Assembly (NCBI RefSeq): GCF_964355755.1
Contig: NC_092679.1
Location: 10,408,932-10,472,931 of the forward strand
Origin: Antedon mediterranea
Taxonomy: Eukaryota > Echinodermata > Crinoidea > Comatulida > Antedonidae
Direction of reading: 5' to 3'
Length of the DNA: 64,000 nucleotides
A model generated the notes under the pieces. It saw only the letters and a program-made list of their open reading frames with translations, had not been told where the DNA came from and did not search any database. Below are positions 12,701-27,700 of the stretch, in pieces (position 1 is the first letter of the stretch; each line of letters starts with the position of its first letter). The position numbers and the translations under genes are program-made.

Positions 12701-15700
12701 GTTCAAAATTGACCAATTATAACAATGTATTATATACATATGTATTATAACCAATTTATTAAAGTTCAATTTGGTCTTTTAATACATTTGTATGGTTATA
12801 TGTATTGTATGGTGTTATTCAGTCGCCTTATAAAACAAATACTTTGCAATTAAAGGTCAAATGTCAATATTGACCAATCAACCAATTTTCATTTAAAACC
12901 AAATAAAAACTAACATTTAGGACAAAATGTTATGTTTTATCATTCTGTTAAGACATCTATCAATCATACACAATCAAAAGAGCACATTTATCATTACACA
13001 AGTTGACATGGGTCAAAGGTCAACATTTGAATAATGATATACTAAATAATGCAAAGTTATTCAAACTATGAGATCGATGTTCATAAATGTAATCACGTTA
13101 TTTGATCAGTGAAGTTATGGTATTTTTATATTTTTTCTAGTGCGCATTATTTTAAATGTATTAATATACTGTAAAATAAATAATGAAATTAATATTATGA
13201 CGATTAAAATGTTATGATGTTAAAATGTTGCGCTGACCTTCAATGATTTGCCACTATACAGTTGCATTTATTAGGGCTACGATATTCGTTTTTGGAAAAT
13301 AAACTACTATTCATCAGAACCAGAGAATAGCATAGCCAAATCCAGGTGACCAAACTCAATCCACAACTCACTACACAGACAGACCACAATTTTTATATAG
13401 TTTGGCCCATACAGGAAAGAGTTTCCTGTATACAAAGGATTCTAAAATAACCTATATGGATTTGCCCGAATGAACCCTCTAAGGACCCTTTTGGGATCTC
13501 TATGTGGTGTGCTACATAAGGCCCTGTATTAGAAATTAGTATGGGGTAAATAATTCATAGATGAACTATGGAATAAAACTAAATGTGCACCCTCAATCTT
13601 TAAATAACATTTATGGATTTGCCCAAATGAACCCAAGGGCCGGTCGTTCTCCATGGATGGACATTAAGCCCCATAATGGAAATATAAATAAGGGGTGACA
13701 CTGTGAGTTCATATAGACAGGCGCGGCCCATGAATTAAGCTGCCTGTGCACTCTCGATCCTTAAGAAAAATTTATGGATTTGCCCAAATTAACCCAAGGG
13801 CCGGTCCTCCATGGACATTAAGCCCCATAATGGAAATATAATGGGTGACACTGTGGGTTTATATAGACAGGCAGAACCATGGAATAAAGCTGCCTGTGCA
13901 CTCTCGATCCTTAAGGAACACTTATGGATTTGCACAAATTAACCCAAGGGCCGATCCTCCATGGATGGACATTAAGCCCCATAATGGACATATAAGGGGT
14001 GACAATGTGGGTTCATAATAGACAGGCGGGGTCCATGGAATAAAGCTGCCTTGCACTCTCGATCCTTAAGGAACACTTATGGATTTGCCCAAATTAACCC
14101 AAGGGCTGGTCATCCATGGACATTAAACCTCATAATGGAAATATTATAAGGGGTGACAATGTGGGTTTATATAGACAGGCACATGGAATAAAGCTGCCTG
14201 TGCACTCTCAATCCTTAAGGAACCGATTTAGATTTTGCCTAAAATGAAACAACAGCAGGTCATCTATTTAGACCCTTCTGTGGTTCTCTATTGTATGTTC
14301 AGTTCTACATTTGGCTCCTGTATCGGATCAATGCATTTGGCTACATAAGTTACTGTGTTAGAAATATATCGGGTAACTAAAACTGTAGGTTCCAATATTA
14401 AGCCATGGGAAAAGCCTGTCTGTGCACCCTCAATCCTTTTAAAAGGAACCCATATGGATTTGCCAAAATGAACCAAGGGTAACTTCTGAATTCTCTATGA
14501 GCCGTACATTCCGTTTATTGGAGATACATGGATACCTGATTGAAATTGCTCAAAAGAAAGACATTGTACTGTATAGTAATAGTATTATTCCCCTTCCACA
14601 CCTCTTTGAATTAAATCCGCCCTGATAGGCTCTTATGTACAGGATTTCAAGGCAATAATCACACTTGTATTTTTCAAACAGTATAATCTATTAGATTGAA
14701 TAAAAATATCTATTATAAACAATTTGCCGTTAGAAATCTCTATGCCATATCGTTATTTAGATGAGAAAAACAGGTCAAAGGTTAAAATTACAGAAAAATA
14801 GGTGTTTCAGTCACTTTTTGAAAAAAATGTTGCATTATGGCAAGTATAAATATATATATTGTGAACAATTTAACACCAAAATTGGCTCCTTACGACAAAT
14901 ATTTATTAATTTATGTTTTTATAACCTTATTCAATTATGTCAAAGGTTAATAACTACACTTCCGGTCATTTTCAAGCAATATCATCTGTTATACTGAATA
15001 TAAATGTATATCTTGGGAACAATTTGCTCCTATTTTTAATTCTCTCCGACCTGCCGTTACTTAGATATAGCAAAAAGAGGTCAAAGGTCAAAATTGCTAA
15101 CAATGGGGTTTCCGGTCAATTTTCCAAAGAAAGTTCTGTTAGAGCTAATATAAACATATACATTGTGAACAATTTGACACCAAAATTATCTCACTACGTC
15201 CAGAATTACCAGAGATATAGCATGTTTTTATATTGGTCAATTTTGAACTTTGACCCTTTATATCTCGAAAACGCTTCCTATCCTGATCGATTACCTTCCA
15301 TATTCGTAATCTACGGAAAATTCTGGTCTAGAAAAGTTGGATGGCAATTTGTCCCCTTTCGGGTGGTGATATCCCCCTCCTGCCACCGGACTATATCCAC
15401 ACAGTAACGAAATATTGTTTTATAAGCCTATCAATAATATACCACTAAACACGGTAAAACATTTACGATTTATAATACTTTTTTAAAACTGTCCCTGTTA
15501 TAGTCGATTGAAATAGAAAAGTACATGTAACGATACACCAGGGAAAAATTTTATTTTAAAATTTTGTTTAGTAATATTGCTAATCAAACTGATTTTTAAG
15601 TTGAGAAACATATTTTTGTATTGTCTTTTTTGCTACAAAATTTTAGAAATGTGTAGCAATAAGGTTGTTTTGTATAGCTTTTTGCTATGCTACACTGGCG

Positions 15701-18700
15701 AAATTATTCCCTGTACACCACTACGACGTTTATATTTTTTATAATTAATTAATACAAACGTTGAGAAGCAACTGTCAGTAATCTACCCACAGTCACAGTA
15801 ATAAATGTTCTTTGTATATTTTGTTTATATATCTAACTATGGAAGGCAATCGCCGCTAAAAATACAAAAGTAAAACAAACAACATACTTTCACAAACGAA
15901 CAACGTACTTTCACAAACGAACAACCTACTTTCACAAACGAACGATCTAAATTAAACCAAAGAACGTACTTTCACAAACGAACAAACTAATGTAAAACCA
16001 AGAACGTACTTTAAAAAACGAACATCCTACTTTTTGCGAACAACATATTTTTTACAAACGGACAACGTACATTGATAAACGAACAACCTGCTTTACCAAA
16101 CGATGTAGATTGCCGAATGAACGAAAGAAGGTTGTTCGTTTGTGAAAGTAGGTTCTTTGTTTTAGTTTATATCGTTCGTTTGTGAAATTACGTTGTTCGT
16201 TTGTGAAAGTACGTTGTTTGTTTTACTTTTGTATTTTTGGCGGCGATTGCCTTCCATATCTAACAGTAATCACAATCACAGTAAGACAGTTTCGATTCAA
16301 ATGGAAACCAAAAATGGTTAATACGTACAGTATTTACAATATTGTCAAAGTATTGCAATACTATATATAAGTTTTATTCTCAAAGGGCCCATAAATTTAC
16401 CTACTTGTGTTAAACCAAGGGCTCATAAATTTACCTACAAACTGTGATTCTGAGAGATTGGAATGTTCCATTCATCGCAAATCAATACATTTGAATAAAC
16501 GTATATTAAATCTATCAAAGTAGTATTTTTAAAAGAAAATCTGCCTGTTTTCAACATTATGATACTGTACTTGAGCTGTTCAACCGGTTTTCAGCTGTTA
16601 AAAACAATTATTGTAGGAGGAGATAGGAAAATGCGAAGTATCCTCGTATTATTGTGTGCAGGTATTTTTCATGAGGACATCCATTAGACAGTGTATACCA
16701 TGATCGAAAAACACCCCTATTTGGGGCAAATCGTTGAACCTAAATTCGTTTTAATTGTCAATAGCTAATTATCTAACTAAATTTAATTAGTAAACAGGGT
16801 TACATCAGGTGGTTAAGATCATTACCGAGATTCTAACCAACTCTCTATACCATCGAGTAAACATTCTAGAAATAACGCGCAATTTACCGAATTTTGCCCT
16901 TGCCTAGATTTATATATAGATACAGTATATTTCAATCTGTTATAGCTCCTCGGCATGAAAAGTGACAAACAAAATTAAAACTTATGGAAGCTGTTGAATG
17001 TAGATTTGAAATCATATAAAAATGTTGTCTATTTTATGTCATGACGTCATCATTATTATTATTTTATAAAGCGTCAATTCAAAGACCGAAGTACAACATT
17101 AATGGCGCTATGCATGTTAGTGGTCAAAAAAAGTTTTGAGCCATTTTTTGTAAAAATAAGGCAACAGAAGAGCAGTGTTTAATTTGTTGAATTAAAAAAG
17201 TAGGATTTTCATTTCTTTAGGTTCCAAAAATTCTTATGAATTTTTATAAATGTTTTATTTTGATGATGTTGTCATGTTAAAAATTGAAATATAAGATAGG
17301 TCTCGCAATTTCTTCTATGTACACTGTATATACTGTAATATATGGGGCATTCCACAGTATCTTTTTATTATGGATGGGACATTTTTGAGAATATAACTAG
17401 ACATGTCTTAGAAATAAAAAAGAATACTGTACAAGATTCAAAGTAAAATAAATGTACACATATATGGCCAATGTTAATTAGTTTATGTCAAGTGAAAATA
17501 TTAAAATTCATAAATATGAAATAATATTTATAAACTTAATTATTCGAAGAGTTATAAAGAGAAGCAATATGTTATCAAACTATTTATTTACACTAATTTA
17601 TTACACAAAACTTCAAGCTATTAACACATTTAAGAAGAACCTTTACAAATTGGCGTTGGCGTCTGAATTTGTTAGTGGATCTAAGTTGCATCTCAAATTT
17701 TCTTCTATCCTTGCTTGGATTTAATATTACTGTAGGCCTACTTCTATTAAATTCAATCTTAACTAGACATGAAACTCGTCAATTTGACGAGTTAGTTATC
17801 TGCCCGACAAACGCCACGTGCATGTCATACATTGAAATATTGCACACAGAAAAAGATTATGACCTGATCTGAAGAATATGATATATTGTTAGTGCTGAAT
17901 GCTGTATGTGTCATATTTACAGTATACATAGTATAATCTGTATGCATATTACATACAGTGTACAACAGGTGAAATTACCTGTCCCGCCATTTATTCCTAT
18001 TTTTAACATGGTGACGGTATCAAAATGAAACACTAATATATCAATTTCGGAAGGAAATTATCTCAGCAACAACATATTAACGTGTAGAAGAAATTTGAAT
18101 ACGTAAAATATAGATGCGCGATCTTTTAAATTTGACGAACTATGACGCAAAAGATCAAAATACAACTTTTTTTTATTCAACTGGCCATATGATGTCACAA
18201 CATCTGATTGGCAAAATGTTCACATGAATTCGTATCTACAATCTTCCAGAAAACGTTTATTCATGATTATCAGTTTTTATTCTGACGAGCTATAACAGAT
18301 TGAAATTTACTGTAAAGATGAAAACAAGTGATCCACGTTATTTACATTTTTAGACATGATGACGTCATAAAAATTAAAATATTTTAAACTTAACGAATAA
18401 GCGAGATGCGCTCTATTGAATGTAATGAGCAATAACGAAACAGACAAAAATCCTATATTTTACATTCGTGTGGCCATACGATGGGTAAACATCCGAGAGG
18501 TAAAGATTCAGCATGAATTCATATCTACAACATATCTGCTTACATATTAATTAAATTGGGGGTCACCGTTGATTCTGAGGAGCTATAATAGATTCAAAAT
18601 AGGCATAATTTTGACAATATTTTGTAACTTTTTCAACTAAAACGCGCGCAAATGGTATAAATCAACGTGTTCGTATGACGTCATTTTAATTGGAAATGAT

Positions 18701-21700
18701 GTCAATCTTTTTGAAAATGACTAGGAAAGGCTGGAAAATCACAATTTAAAAGATAAAAACATGATTTTCGTACTCCGTGCGCATCATACGTGTAAATTTT
18801 TTCGAGCGCGTGGGAATTTTTGACATGCTTAAAATGTCATGATCATGCGTAGAAAGTTAATTTTGCACATTTTAAAACTTTAAATTGTGTGCGCGCGTAA
18901 CTTCTTGTACAACATGCCATTTTTAATCCACAGAAAGTTTGCCCTTGATATGACTTAAATTGTCAAGTGTCAATACAAAATGACTTTTTGTTTATAATCT
19001 ATGACCAATCATTGAAATTCATAAATCATGTTGCGCAACTCTTGACGTCTTTTAAAAATAGGAGGTGCACAACTTCAGGTAAATGTCCATATAACGATAA
19101 AGTTATACAAAATATATATTCACAAGGAATAGGGGATGTGCTGCTCACAAAAATCCGGGAAAGAAAGAAGAAAAGATGAAAAAAAACAACGAAAACAAAT
19201 TTTTTTTTAAATAAAATACTTGATTATGAACAATTGGAGCTTACTGTGAAATAAAAAGTTAACTACAGTACTGTATATTTATGTGGAAAATGTTAACAAG
19301 ATACCGTACATGGTTTTATAAAATGAAAAGGATTTAAATGTCCCGTCCTTAACAAAAATGTCTAACCCGTTCCAACAAAAAATGTCATCAATATATATTT
19401 TAAATATGATATTTTTACCAAAAATTTCCAAATATTTGTTTATAATGTATTGCATATAGTTTTTAAAAGGAGAAAACAAAATATTAAATTGTGGTATTAA
19501 TACTTTTTACTGATGTAAAAAAACACCATAAAACTACAGTACTATTAAAATGTCGCGAATGGGACAATTATGAATTTTAAAATGTATTATATGAAATTTA
19601 ATAAACAAAATGTGTTATAAAATGTTTGACTACAGTATGTACAATAGGATCATAGAGTAACTACATCTGGCAAAAAAATGTTTAAAGATTCATGATTTGT
19701 GAAATAATTATGATTTAAATGATAGGTCCCGTCCGTAACAAAAATGTCCCGTCCGTAACAATATATTTTTTAAATATATTTTCATCAAAATATACAATTT
19801 TCACAAAATGTGTCCATAATATAATGAGATTTACGCCCGTATTCTAAAACCGGACTTTAGTCGTAGTTCGAAGTTCGACTTGAAGAAGTTTTGCGCATTG
19901 ATATCACTTTCCATTTTCTTACAACATAAAAAATTATTTTAATCGTTAATTATTAGAACAAGATCAGTATTAATTTAACAGTGAAGTACTTTTGATTAAC
20001 AACAAACAAAATCTTCAAAATATATTTAAGAACCATGGCGGTACGGTAACTTTCACATTTTCTAGGCCTCCAACAAAGTATGATCGCGATGAACCACGCA
20101 CTTCATAGCGTGACAAGAAAGCGCTAGGCCCCCTAAACATTCCATCGCGTGGTGAATTGCCGCATCTCCCATTGTCGCTATGGCGTGACGTAGTTCAAGT
20201 CGGACTTGCGCGAAGAAAATAATGTAATTTGTATACAGTTGTATATAAAGATGATTTTCATTATTATAACTTTAAATACCAATGTATATTTAATTAAGCT
20301 AATATAAATATTTATATTTCATTCTTCAATATCTGGCCAATATAACATCGTTTAAAAACCATTTAGTCGACCATTTAGCCTGCCCCCTCCAGGACTAAAA
20401 AAATTGATCAAAATCCGTCTCGATTTAGTCGAGGTTGGCCTGATTTAGTCGGTGATTTAGTTGAAGTTCTGTTTATGAATTAAAATGACGTCATTTTTTT
20501 AGTTTTAGCTCGAACTACGACTAAAGTCCGGTTTAAGAATACGGGCGATAGTCCTCAGGAGGAGAAAATGAAATATCAAGATTTATGCATCATGACTTTT
20601 TAAATAAATGTTGAAAATCCACCTAAAACGTCGCGGACAGGACATTTATGAATTTGAAATGCGTATGAAATTTATAAACAACAAAATAATAAATAAATAT
20701 TTAAATTTTAAATAAGTATTTAAATTTTGAATAAATATTTAAATTTTAAATAATTACTTGATTATGTATTATTGAGACATAAAGTAACTATGAATATCTG
20801 TTGATAAAACAGTAATAAGATGCATAGTTTATGAAGTAAATAGGATTAAAAATTTCCCGTCCGTAGCGTAAAATATGATTTTTTTCATATTTAATATAAA
20901 TATCAGACAAATTGTGAAGCAGTAATTTCTTTCTGAAACAAAACATATTTATATACATTTAGTCTAGGACCTGGGTCAGATTTGTATGCATTTAATTTAG
21001 GAGAGAATATCTCAACTGTTATAGGATAATTTGACACCAACGAACAACATGGAATGTGTGCCAAATTTGCTATCCGGGACGAACATGCCCAAAATCGGGT
21101 TCAAAGGTTAAAAATGTGTGGTTCTTATATCTCGAGAACCACTTGTCGTACAGATTTGCTTTTGGTGTCAAATTGTTTAGAATATACATATTTATATTCG
21201 GTCTAACACAACTTTTAGCGAAAAAATGACCGGAAATGCTTTTACTGACCTTTGACCCAAAAATGACCAAAAAAACACATTTTCAGTTTAAATTATTCTT
21301 TAAAATGTCAATGGACAAACTGTATGGTATCAAATGAAAGCATACACAATATGCTACCCATTGCTACCCGACTTCTATTGTACATTTTTATTTATGAAGC
21401 TAATTATATGAAAATGTGCATATTTTGATTAATTTTATACAAAAAATGAATATTTGGTAGTGTAATTGTTATGTTTATTTATATATATTAAATAATTTAA
21501 GTGTTTGGAAAAATGATTTGGTATCAAATGAAAGCCCATAAAATATTCTATCCATTGCTACCCAACTTGTATTCAAAATCAGTAATTATGATACTAATTT
21601 TGTTAAAAATGTGCATATTTTATCACTTTTTTACTAAAATGAGTATATTAAATAGTGTAAATTTATTTTGGTTTATTTATAATATTAAATAATTCAAGAG

Positions 21701-24700
21701 TTCTTTTTGTGTCAAATTGTTTAGAATATACAATGTATTTATATTCTGTCTAACACAACTTTTAGCGAAAAAATGACTGGAAATGCTTTTACTGACCTTT
21801 GACCCAAAAATGACCAAAAAACACATTTTCGGGTTAAATTATTCTTTAAAATGCCAATGGACAAACTGTATGGTATCAAATGAAAGCATACACAATATGC
21901 TACCCATTGCTACCCAAGTTGTATTGACAATTTTTTAATTATGAAGCTAATTGTATGGAAAATGTGCATATTTTCATTATTTTTATACCAAAAATGAATA
22001 TTTGGTAGCGTAATTGTTATGTTTATTTATATAATATTAAATAATTTAAATGTTTGGAAAATGTGCATATTTTATTGATTTAAAATGTAACATATTGGAC
22101 AAAGTAACATCCAATATGAATAATATTTTTAGTTAGGAGAGAATATCTCAACTGTTATAGGATAATTTGATCTAGATTTATATCTAAAAGTGATAAAACA
22201 GTAAATGTTCAAAATGCTTGGTAAATTTACCAAGATCTTCCAAACACTTGAATTATTTAATATTATAAATAAACCAAAATAAATTTACACTATTTAATAT
22301 ACTCATTTTTGTAAAAGATAATAAAATAATATAAAAATAAATAAAATAAAATAAACAAAATTAGCATCATAATTACAGATTTTTAATACAAGTTGGGTAG
22401 CAATGGATAGAATATTTTATGGGCTTTCATTTAATACCAAATAGTTTTTCCAAACACTTAAATTATTTAATATTATATAAATAAACATAACAATTACACC
22501 ACCAAATATTCATTTTTTGTATAAAAATAATCAAAATATGCACATTTTCCATACAATTAGCTTCATAATTAAACATTTTCAATGTAAGTTGGATAGCAAT
22601 AGGTAGCATATTGTGTATGCTTTCATTTGATACCATACAGTTTGTCCATTGGCATTTTAAAGAATAATTTAACCCAAAAATGTGATTTTTGGATCAAACG
22701 TCAGTAAAAGCATTTCAGGTCATTTTTTCGCTAAAAGTTGTGTTAGACCGAATATAAATATGTATATTCTAAACAATTTGACACCAAAAGCAAATCTGTA
22801 TGACAAGTGGTTGTCGAGATATAAGAACACACATTTTTAACCTTTGACTTCGATTTTGGGCATGTTCGCCCGGTTAGTGAATTTGGCACACATTCCATGT
22901 TGTTCGTTGGGGTCAAATTATGTTATAACAGTTGAGATATTCTCTCCTAAATTAAATGCATACAAATCTGACCCAGGTCCTAGACTAATTATTGTATGTA
23001 AGATATTAATGGTTTTATAAAATACTGAAAATACTTTGCGCTGTTTCAAATTTCCTTGGAAAAGAAATCCTTGTGCAATTTAAAATTACACAAATCGTTC
23101 AAATTGCTCATAAAATCAACAAACAAAAATGGTAGAAAGAATAAAGAGGAAGAAAAGATTTTTTACAAACACAATAGGTGATCTGCCAAATGTGGATCAC
23201 CTACTGTAATAAAGAAACAGATTCCTTCAATCACAGTACAAACAGATTCCTTCAATCACAGTACAAACAGATTCCTTCAATCACAGTACAAACATATTCC
23301 TTCAATCACAGTACAAACAGATTCCTTCAATCACAGTACAAACAGATTCCTTCAATCACAGTACAAACAGATTCCTTCAATCACAGTACAAACAGATTCC
23401 TTCAATCACAGTAAAAACAGATTCCTTCAATCACAGTAAAAACAGATTCCTTCAATCACAGTACAAACAGATTCCTTCAATCACAGTACAATAGATTCAC
23501 CTACAGTATAGTAGTACTGATCACCAAAAAGATCATCAAAACTATACGTTCAGAAATAATTAAATATAATAATTGTTTGTTTTATCTGTCTCTAGGCCAG
23601 CCACCAATTGACGATAATGGCAATAGAGTAAGTATCTGACATGGACAATTTTTATTTTAGGTTTGTAATTTATTGAATTGATTATTGTTTAGGCTATCTG
23701 CATTAATGTGCGAATTGATGCTTAAAACCAACTAATAATAAAATTAGGATATCATTACAGCATGATAGTAATTGTTAATTTGATGATTGTAATGTGAATT
23801 TTGACATTAACATTTTTACCTTTCACCCACCGCTGCCCCCACTGCCAATGGGGAGGAGGAGCCGGTTTGATCCTCTCTCAATCCGTCTGGCCTCCACTTC
23901 GTACGGATGTGTGAAGTTTATGAGCCAATAAACGTCATCCATGACGATCCTTAGATTGAAGTCGTCTTCCAGAATTCAAAGTATTCTAAAGTTAAAGTAT
24001 TTTTCCATTCAACTAAATATAACAGAGTGAGATGTTGGAGTGTGATGCAAGATTCGCGAGAAACGACATATTACCCAATTCTCCTTTTTTTAAGACGTGA
24101 TACATTCTAATAAAAAAAATTTTGGTGGACAGTAGTCCTACAATGATTATTATGTGGATGGCGGCGGGTGAAAGGAGAAAATGAAAAATGTTGATAAGAA
24201 TTAGACGAATCCGAAGCCAGCCCCTTTGATACGCTCTTAATTTTTGGAAAGTGAAAGTACTACAGGTATCATCTTTGGTATACGCGAAATGAATTATCAT
24301 TAAATGATTGGTTCTTATACTCTAAGATTATAATCGCGAATGATAGTTCAAAATATGCAATGCATTGTGATATCTACGCAAGTAATGCTGTGAAAAAAAA
24401 GAATGTCCAGAATAAAACCAGAGAACTAGGAGATCATTACGCATCCGATAATCCATCATGATAATAGGTATATTAGAGACTGTAATGTGTTTAAATTATA
24501 TAAAATCCCTTTTTTCCATGATAAAAAATAGAAATAAAATGAATTATAATATTCTGCCTCTTTCATTGAAAAAATGGCAATAACTAACAAACCACATCGG
24601 GTTTCTTTAATAATTATTAATACTTTATTATAACCATCCATACGCAAGTATTACAGGGAGTACAAGTGGGCGTATGACGTCATAACACTGCAAAAGCTTA

Positions 24701-27700
24701 CCAACATTAAGACTGATTCTGTATGAAGATTAATTGACATACCAAAGTATGTTGTACACTACATGATCAATCACTTTTAAGTTGGTTTGATGGGCTTGGT
24801 TTGCTATGCTTTTTTTTAACCTCAATTTAATTACTAGAATCAGACCTATCTTGAATAATAAACAACTTTATATTATATTATTTTATATTTACTCAATTAC
24901 TATAGATTCCAGATGAGTATGATGGTAAATTTATATTGTATGCATATTTTATGAGGGGAATTCAAGGATTCCAAAATTACAGAAAAGTGAGTATGATACA
25001 GTAGTTCTGATCGATTGAACTAATTAAGAGAAAAGAAAAGTGTGTATTTTGCTTGATGAGTTGCTGCAACCAAAATGTTTACATTTCTTGGTGTTTCAAA
25101 TCAAATTACAACATTTTAAATGAGATTGGGGAAAAAATAAATAATAAATTTAGAGGAAAAAAAACACTCCCAGAGTGCATACTTCCACCTATTGTATAAT
25201 TTTCCATTCCATTTCCAAAATTCTACTCCTCTCCCACTATTTACTCTGTTCATTGAGAATAACTTATTAACTTAATATTGGTTTTCTGTATTATTTGTGC
25301 TTGCAGATGATTGTTGAACCATCAGCAGAAAAGCTGCTTCCAGATCCATTAACTGAACCTTACTACCAACCACCTTACACACTTGTCTTAGAAATGACAA
25401 ATGTACTTGTTCATCCAGAATGGACGGTAATTTTACCATTCTTTAACAAAATTCATTTGTATAAACAGTAGAATGTTCAAATATTCCCTATTTTCAACTC
25501 ATAAACATTTGTTTGTTATGTCCCAAGGAATCTAAATTTGATACCATTGCATTCTCTCATCTCATTCTCTTAATCTTTTTAAAAAGTATTCTACAGGTTG
25601 GAGATTCAAAAAAAGGCCTGGTGTGGATTATTTTTTACAACAGGTTGGTCCACCAATCTTTGAAGTAGTAATATACACAAGAGAAATGGCATTTGTAAGT
25701 ACTCACAACTCTTACCAGTTAGGCTGTTATTGTACACAATTTTAAAACTATACTTTTTTTTTATTACAAGGACGAATGTAAAAAATAATAATATAGAAAT
25801 TAAATTTAAATACCTTTGACTGCCAGAGGTTTTTCCAGTTAGAAACTGCCACCGCCAGCGTTTTTAGCACAATTCGATGTTTTTATTAAAGCTGATTGAA
25901 ACTATGTATGTGATCTGATTTTTATGTAATTTAGACTAAAATAATCATCAAGATTTTAGCTTTACAATGGTACCAAGAACGATTTTCAAATCGCAATATG
26001 TAAATCGTAATATTGAAATAAAAGTAACCCACTTTTCGAGTTTTTCGTAGTTTCGCGCAAGAAAGTCGAGATATTCGCGATTTTGTGCAAGACATCACAA
26101 TATGAAAATATCGCCCGGTGAGATCAACAAACAACGAAAAAGTTACTTACACGGCACCGATAGGCCTATAAAAACAAGTTATCACTATCGAAAAATGTAT
26201 TACATTTTATAATCATAAATCTTTCATCAATGTTTCGCCAAAATCCACATAGTAAAGACACCAGGCCTAGTTAACCAGGCCTAAAGTTGGTCCGGAACCG
26301 TTTTACGACTAGGCCTAAGGCTAGCCAAAGTACTACTAGCCTAGCTAGTAAACTGATGATCATATCCATACCATTCTAAACAAGTTTTTTGCGTGAAACT
26401 CGGTCACTTACAGTGAAACACCAAAACAATTAGGGTACTGTATACATACAATAATAAAATTAAAGACTTCATATTGAAAATGACTCCATTATTTTTTATT
26501 CAGATAACAAACAAACATGCCAATCCACAAAAACCTTTGTAATGCTTCGGCGGCATAGCTAGCGCGCGACCGATACACAATGCGCCAAGCCATCGCTCTA
26601 CGCGCTACTGTGATTCGCGGTGTATGTTATTTCGACAGGTACCATTTTGACAGTCGTTCCTAACCAGATTAGTTACCTTCAAATAGTAAAATATTGACGG
26701 TCCAGACCGAATCTAGTGTCCATATTTGTAGTATATACCAATAAAACCTATCTACCGGATTTCGTAAAAAAACGCGAAACACGAAGATCTTCGTGTTTGG
26801 CAGTCAAGCGTTGTGTCCAAACACTTCCAGTCAAAGTTTTCAATCAAAACATATCTCATAATGCAATGCGCTTGTTTGGCTACTCTGTATGCATAATCAT
26901 AAAACTTCCTCGCGATCTGTGTGAAAACACCTTCTCAACCGTGACGAGTTGTAAACAATCTTAATTAGCATCATGCATAATGCATACTCTTGGGAAAACA
27001 ATTCCATTTGACGCACACGCACCCCTCTGATAAGAAATTTCACACGGGACGTCGTGTCGTGTACATACATCATCCACGCACGAAAGATCTAGAAGGATCG
27101 TTGGAAAAACAATTCCTTTTGACGTACACGCACCCTCTGATAAGAAAATACCATGTGCGTTCCTGCATGGTGCAGTCCATTATACGTCTAAAATTAGGGG
27201 TGTCCACTTTTAATAACAAAGTTAAACACGCACCTCAATCCGAAGATCGTTGGAAGTATATTATATTTATATTTTATCGCACCCACCTCAATAATCCAGC
27301 CAACAGATCATCGAAAAATCTTGTTTAACAACGTCGTACACTAAATTAACGAACGCGTTTTTACCGACCTCAAAGAAATGGTATAGTCCACAATACATGT
27401 GCAGAATTAATTCTAAATTAACAGAGAGAGAGGGGTCGGCGTCCGTCCGTGTTTTGAATTTTATATTAAAAAAAAGCTTTAAAAATCGAAACTCGGAAAA
27501 TAACTATAATTTATATTCTACTACATAATGTCATTGGCTTGAATTTTACCGTGGTTGAAACCCTGTGTATGAATAGTTGTACTGTGTATGAATAGTTGTA
27601 CTATGCCTACAAACAAATTGTTTTGGTATCATTTTCTCCGTTAGTATCAGAGTAGTTTAAGTAGGACTAGGCCTAGGCCTAGTAGAGTACTAGCCTACTG

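Larger units (their letters stand above)
12050..15393. mobile_element. TAGTC foldback element 2 (3.3 kb)
   Basis: Starts TAGTCCGGTGGCAGG and ends CCTGCCACCGGACTA, with TAT at 12047-12049 and 15394-15396. The outer arms (12050-12217 and 15234-15393) are nearly identical for about 165 bases. Inside, the halves differ: the left has two 0.4-kb direct repeats, the centre a 155-bp satellite, and the right the 150-bp modules. There is no transposase frame. Confidence 0.8.

Noticed and set aside
14937-15407. A 156-codon real gene
   Set aside because: It reads through two transposon modules and the foldback arm. The open phase is noted as a finding, but there is no evidence of expression.
23217-23496. 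The 25-bp array as a CRISPR
   Set aside because: It has no unique spacers between units, and the window is eukaryotic.
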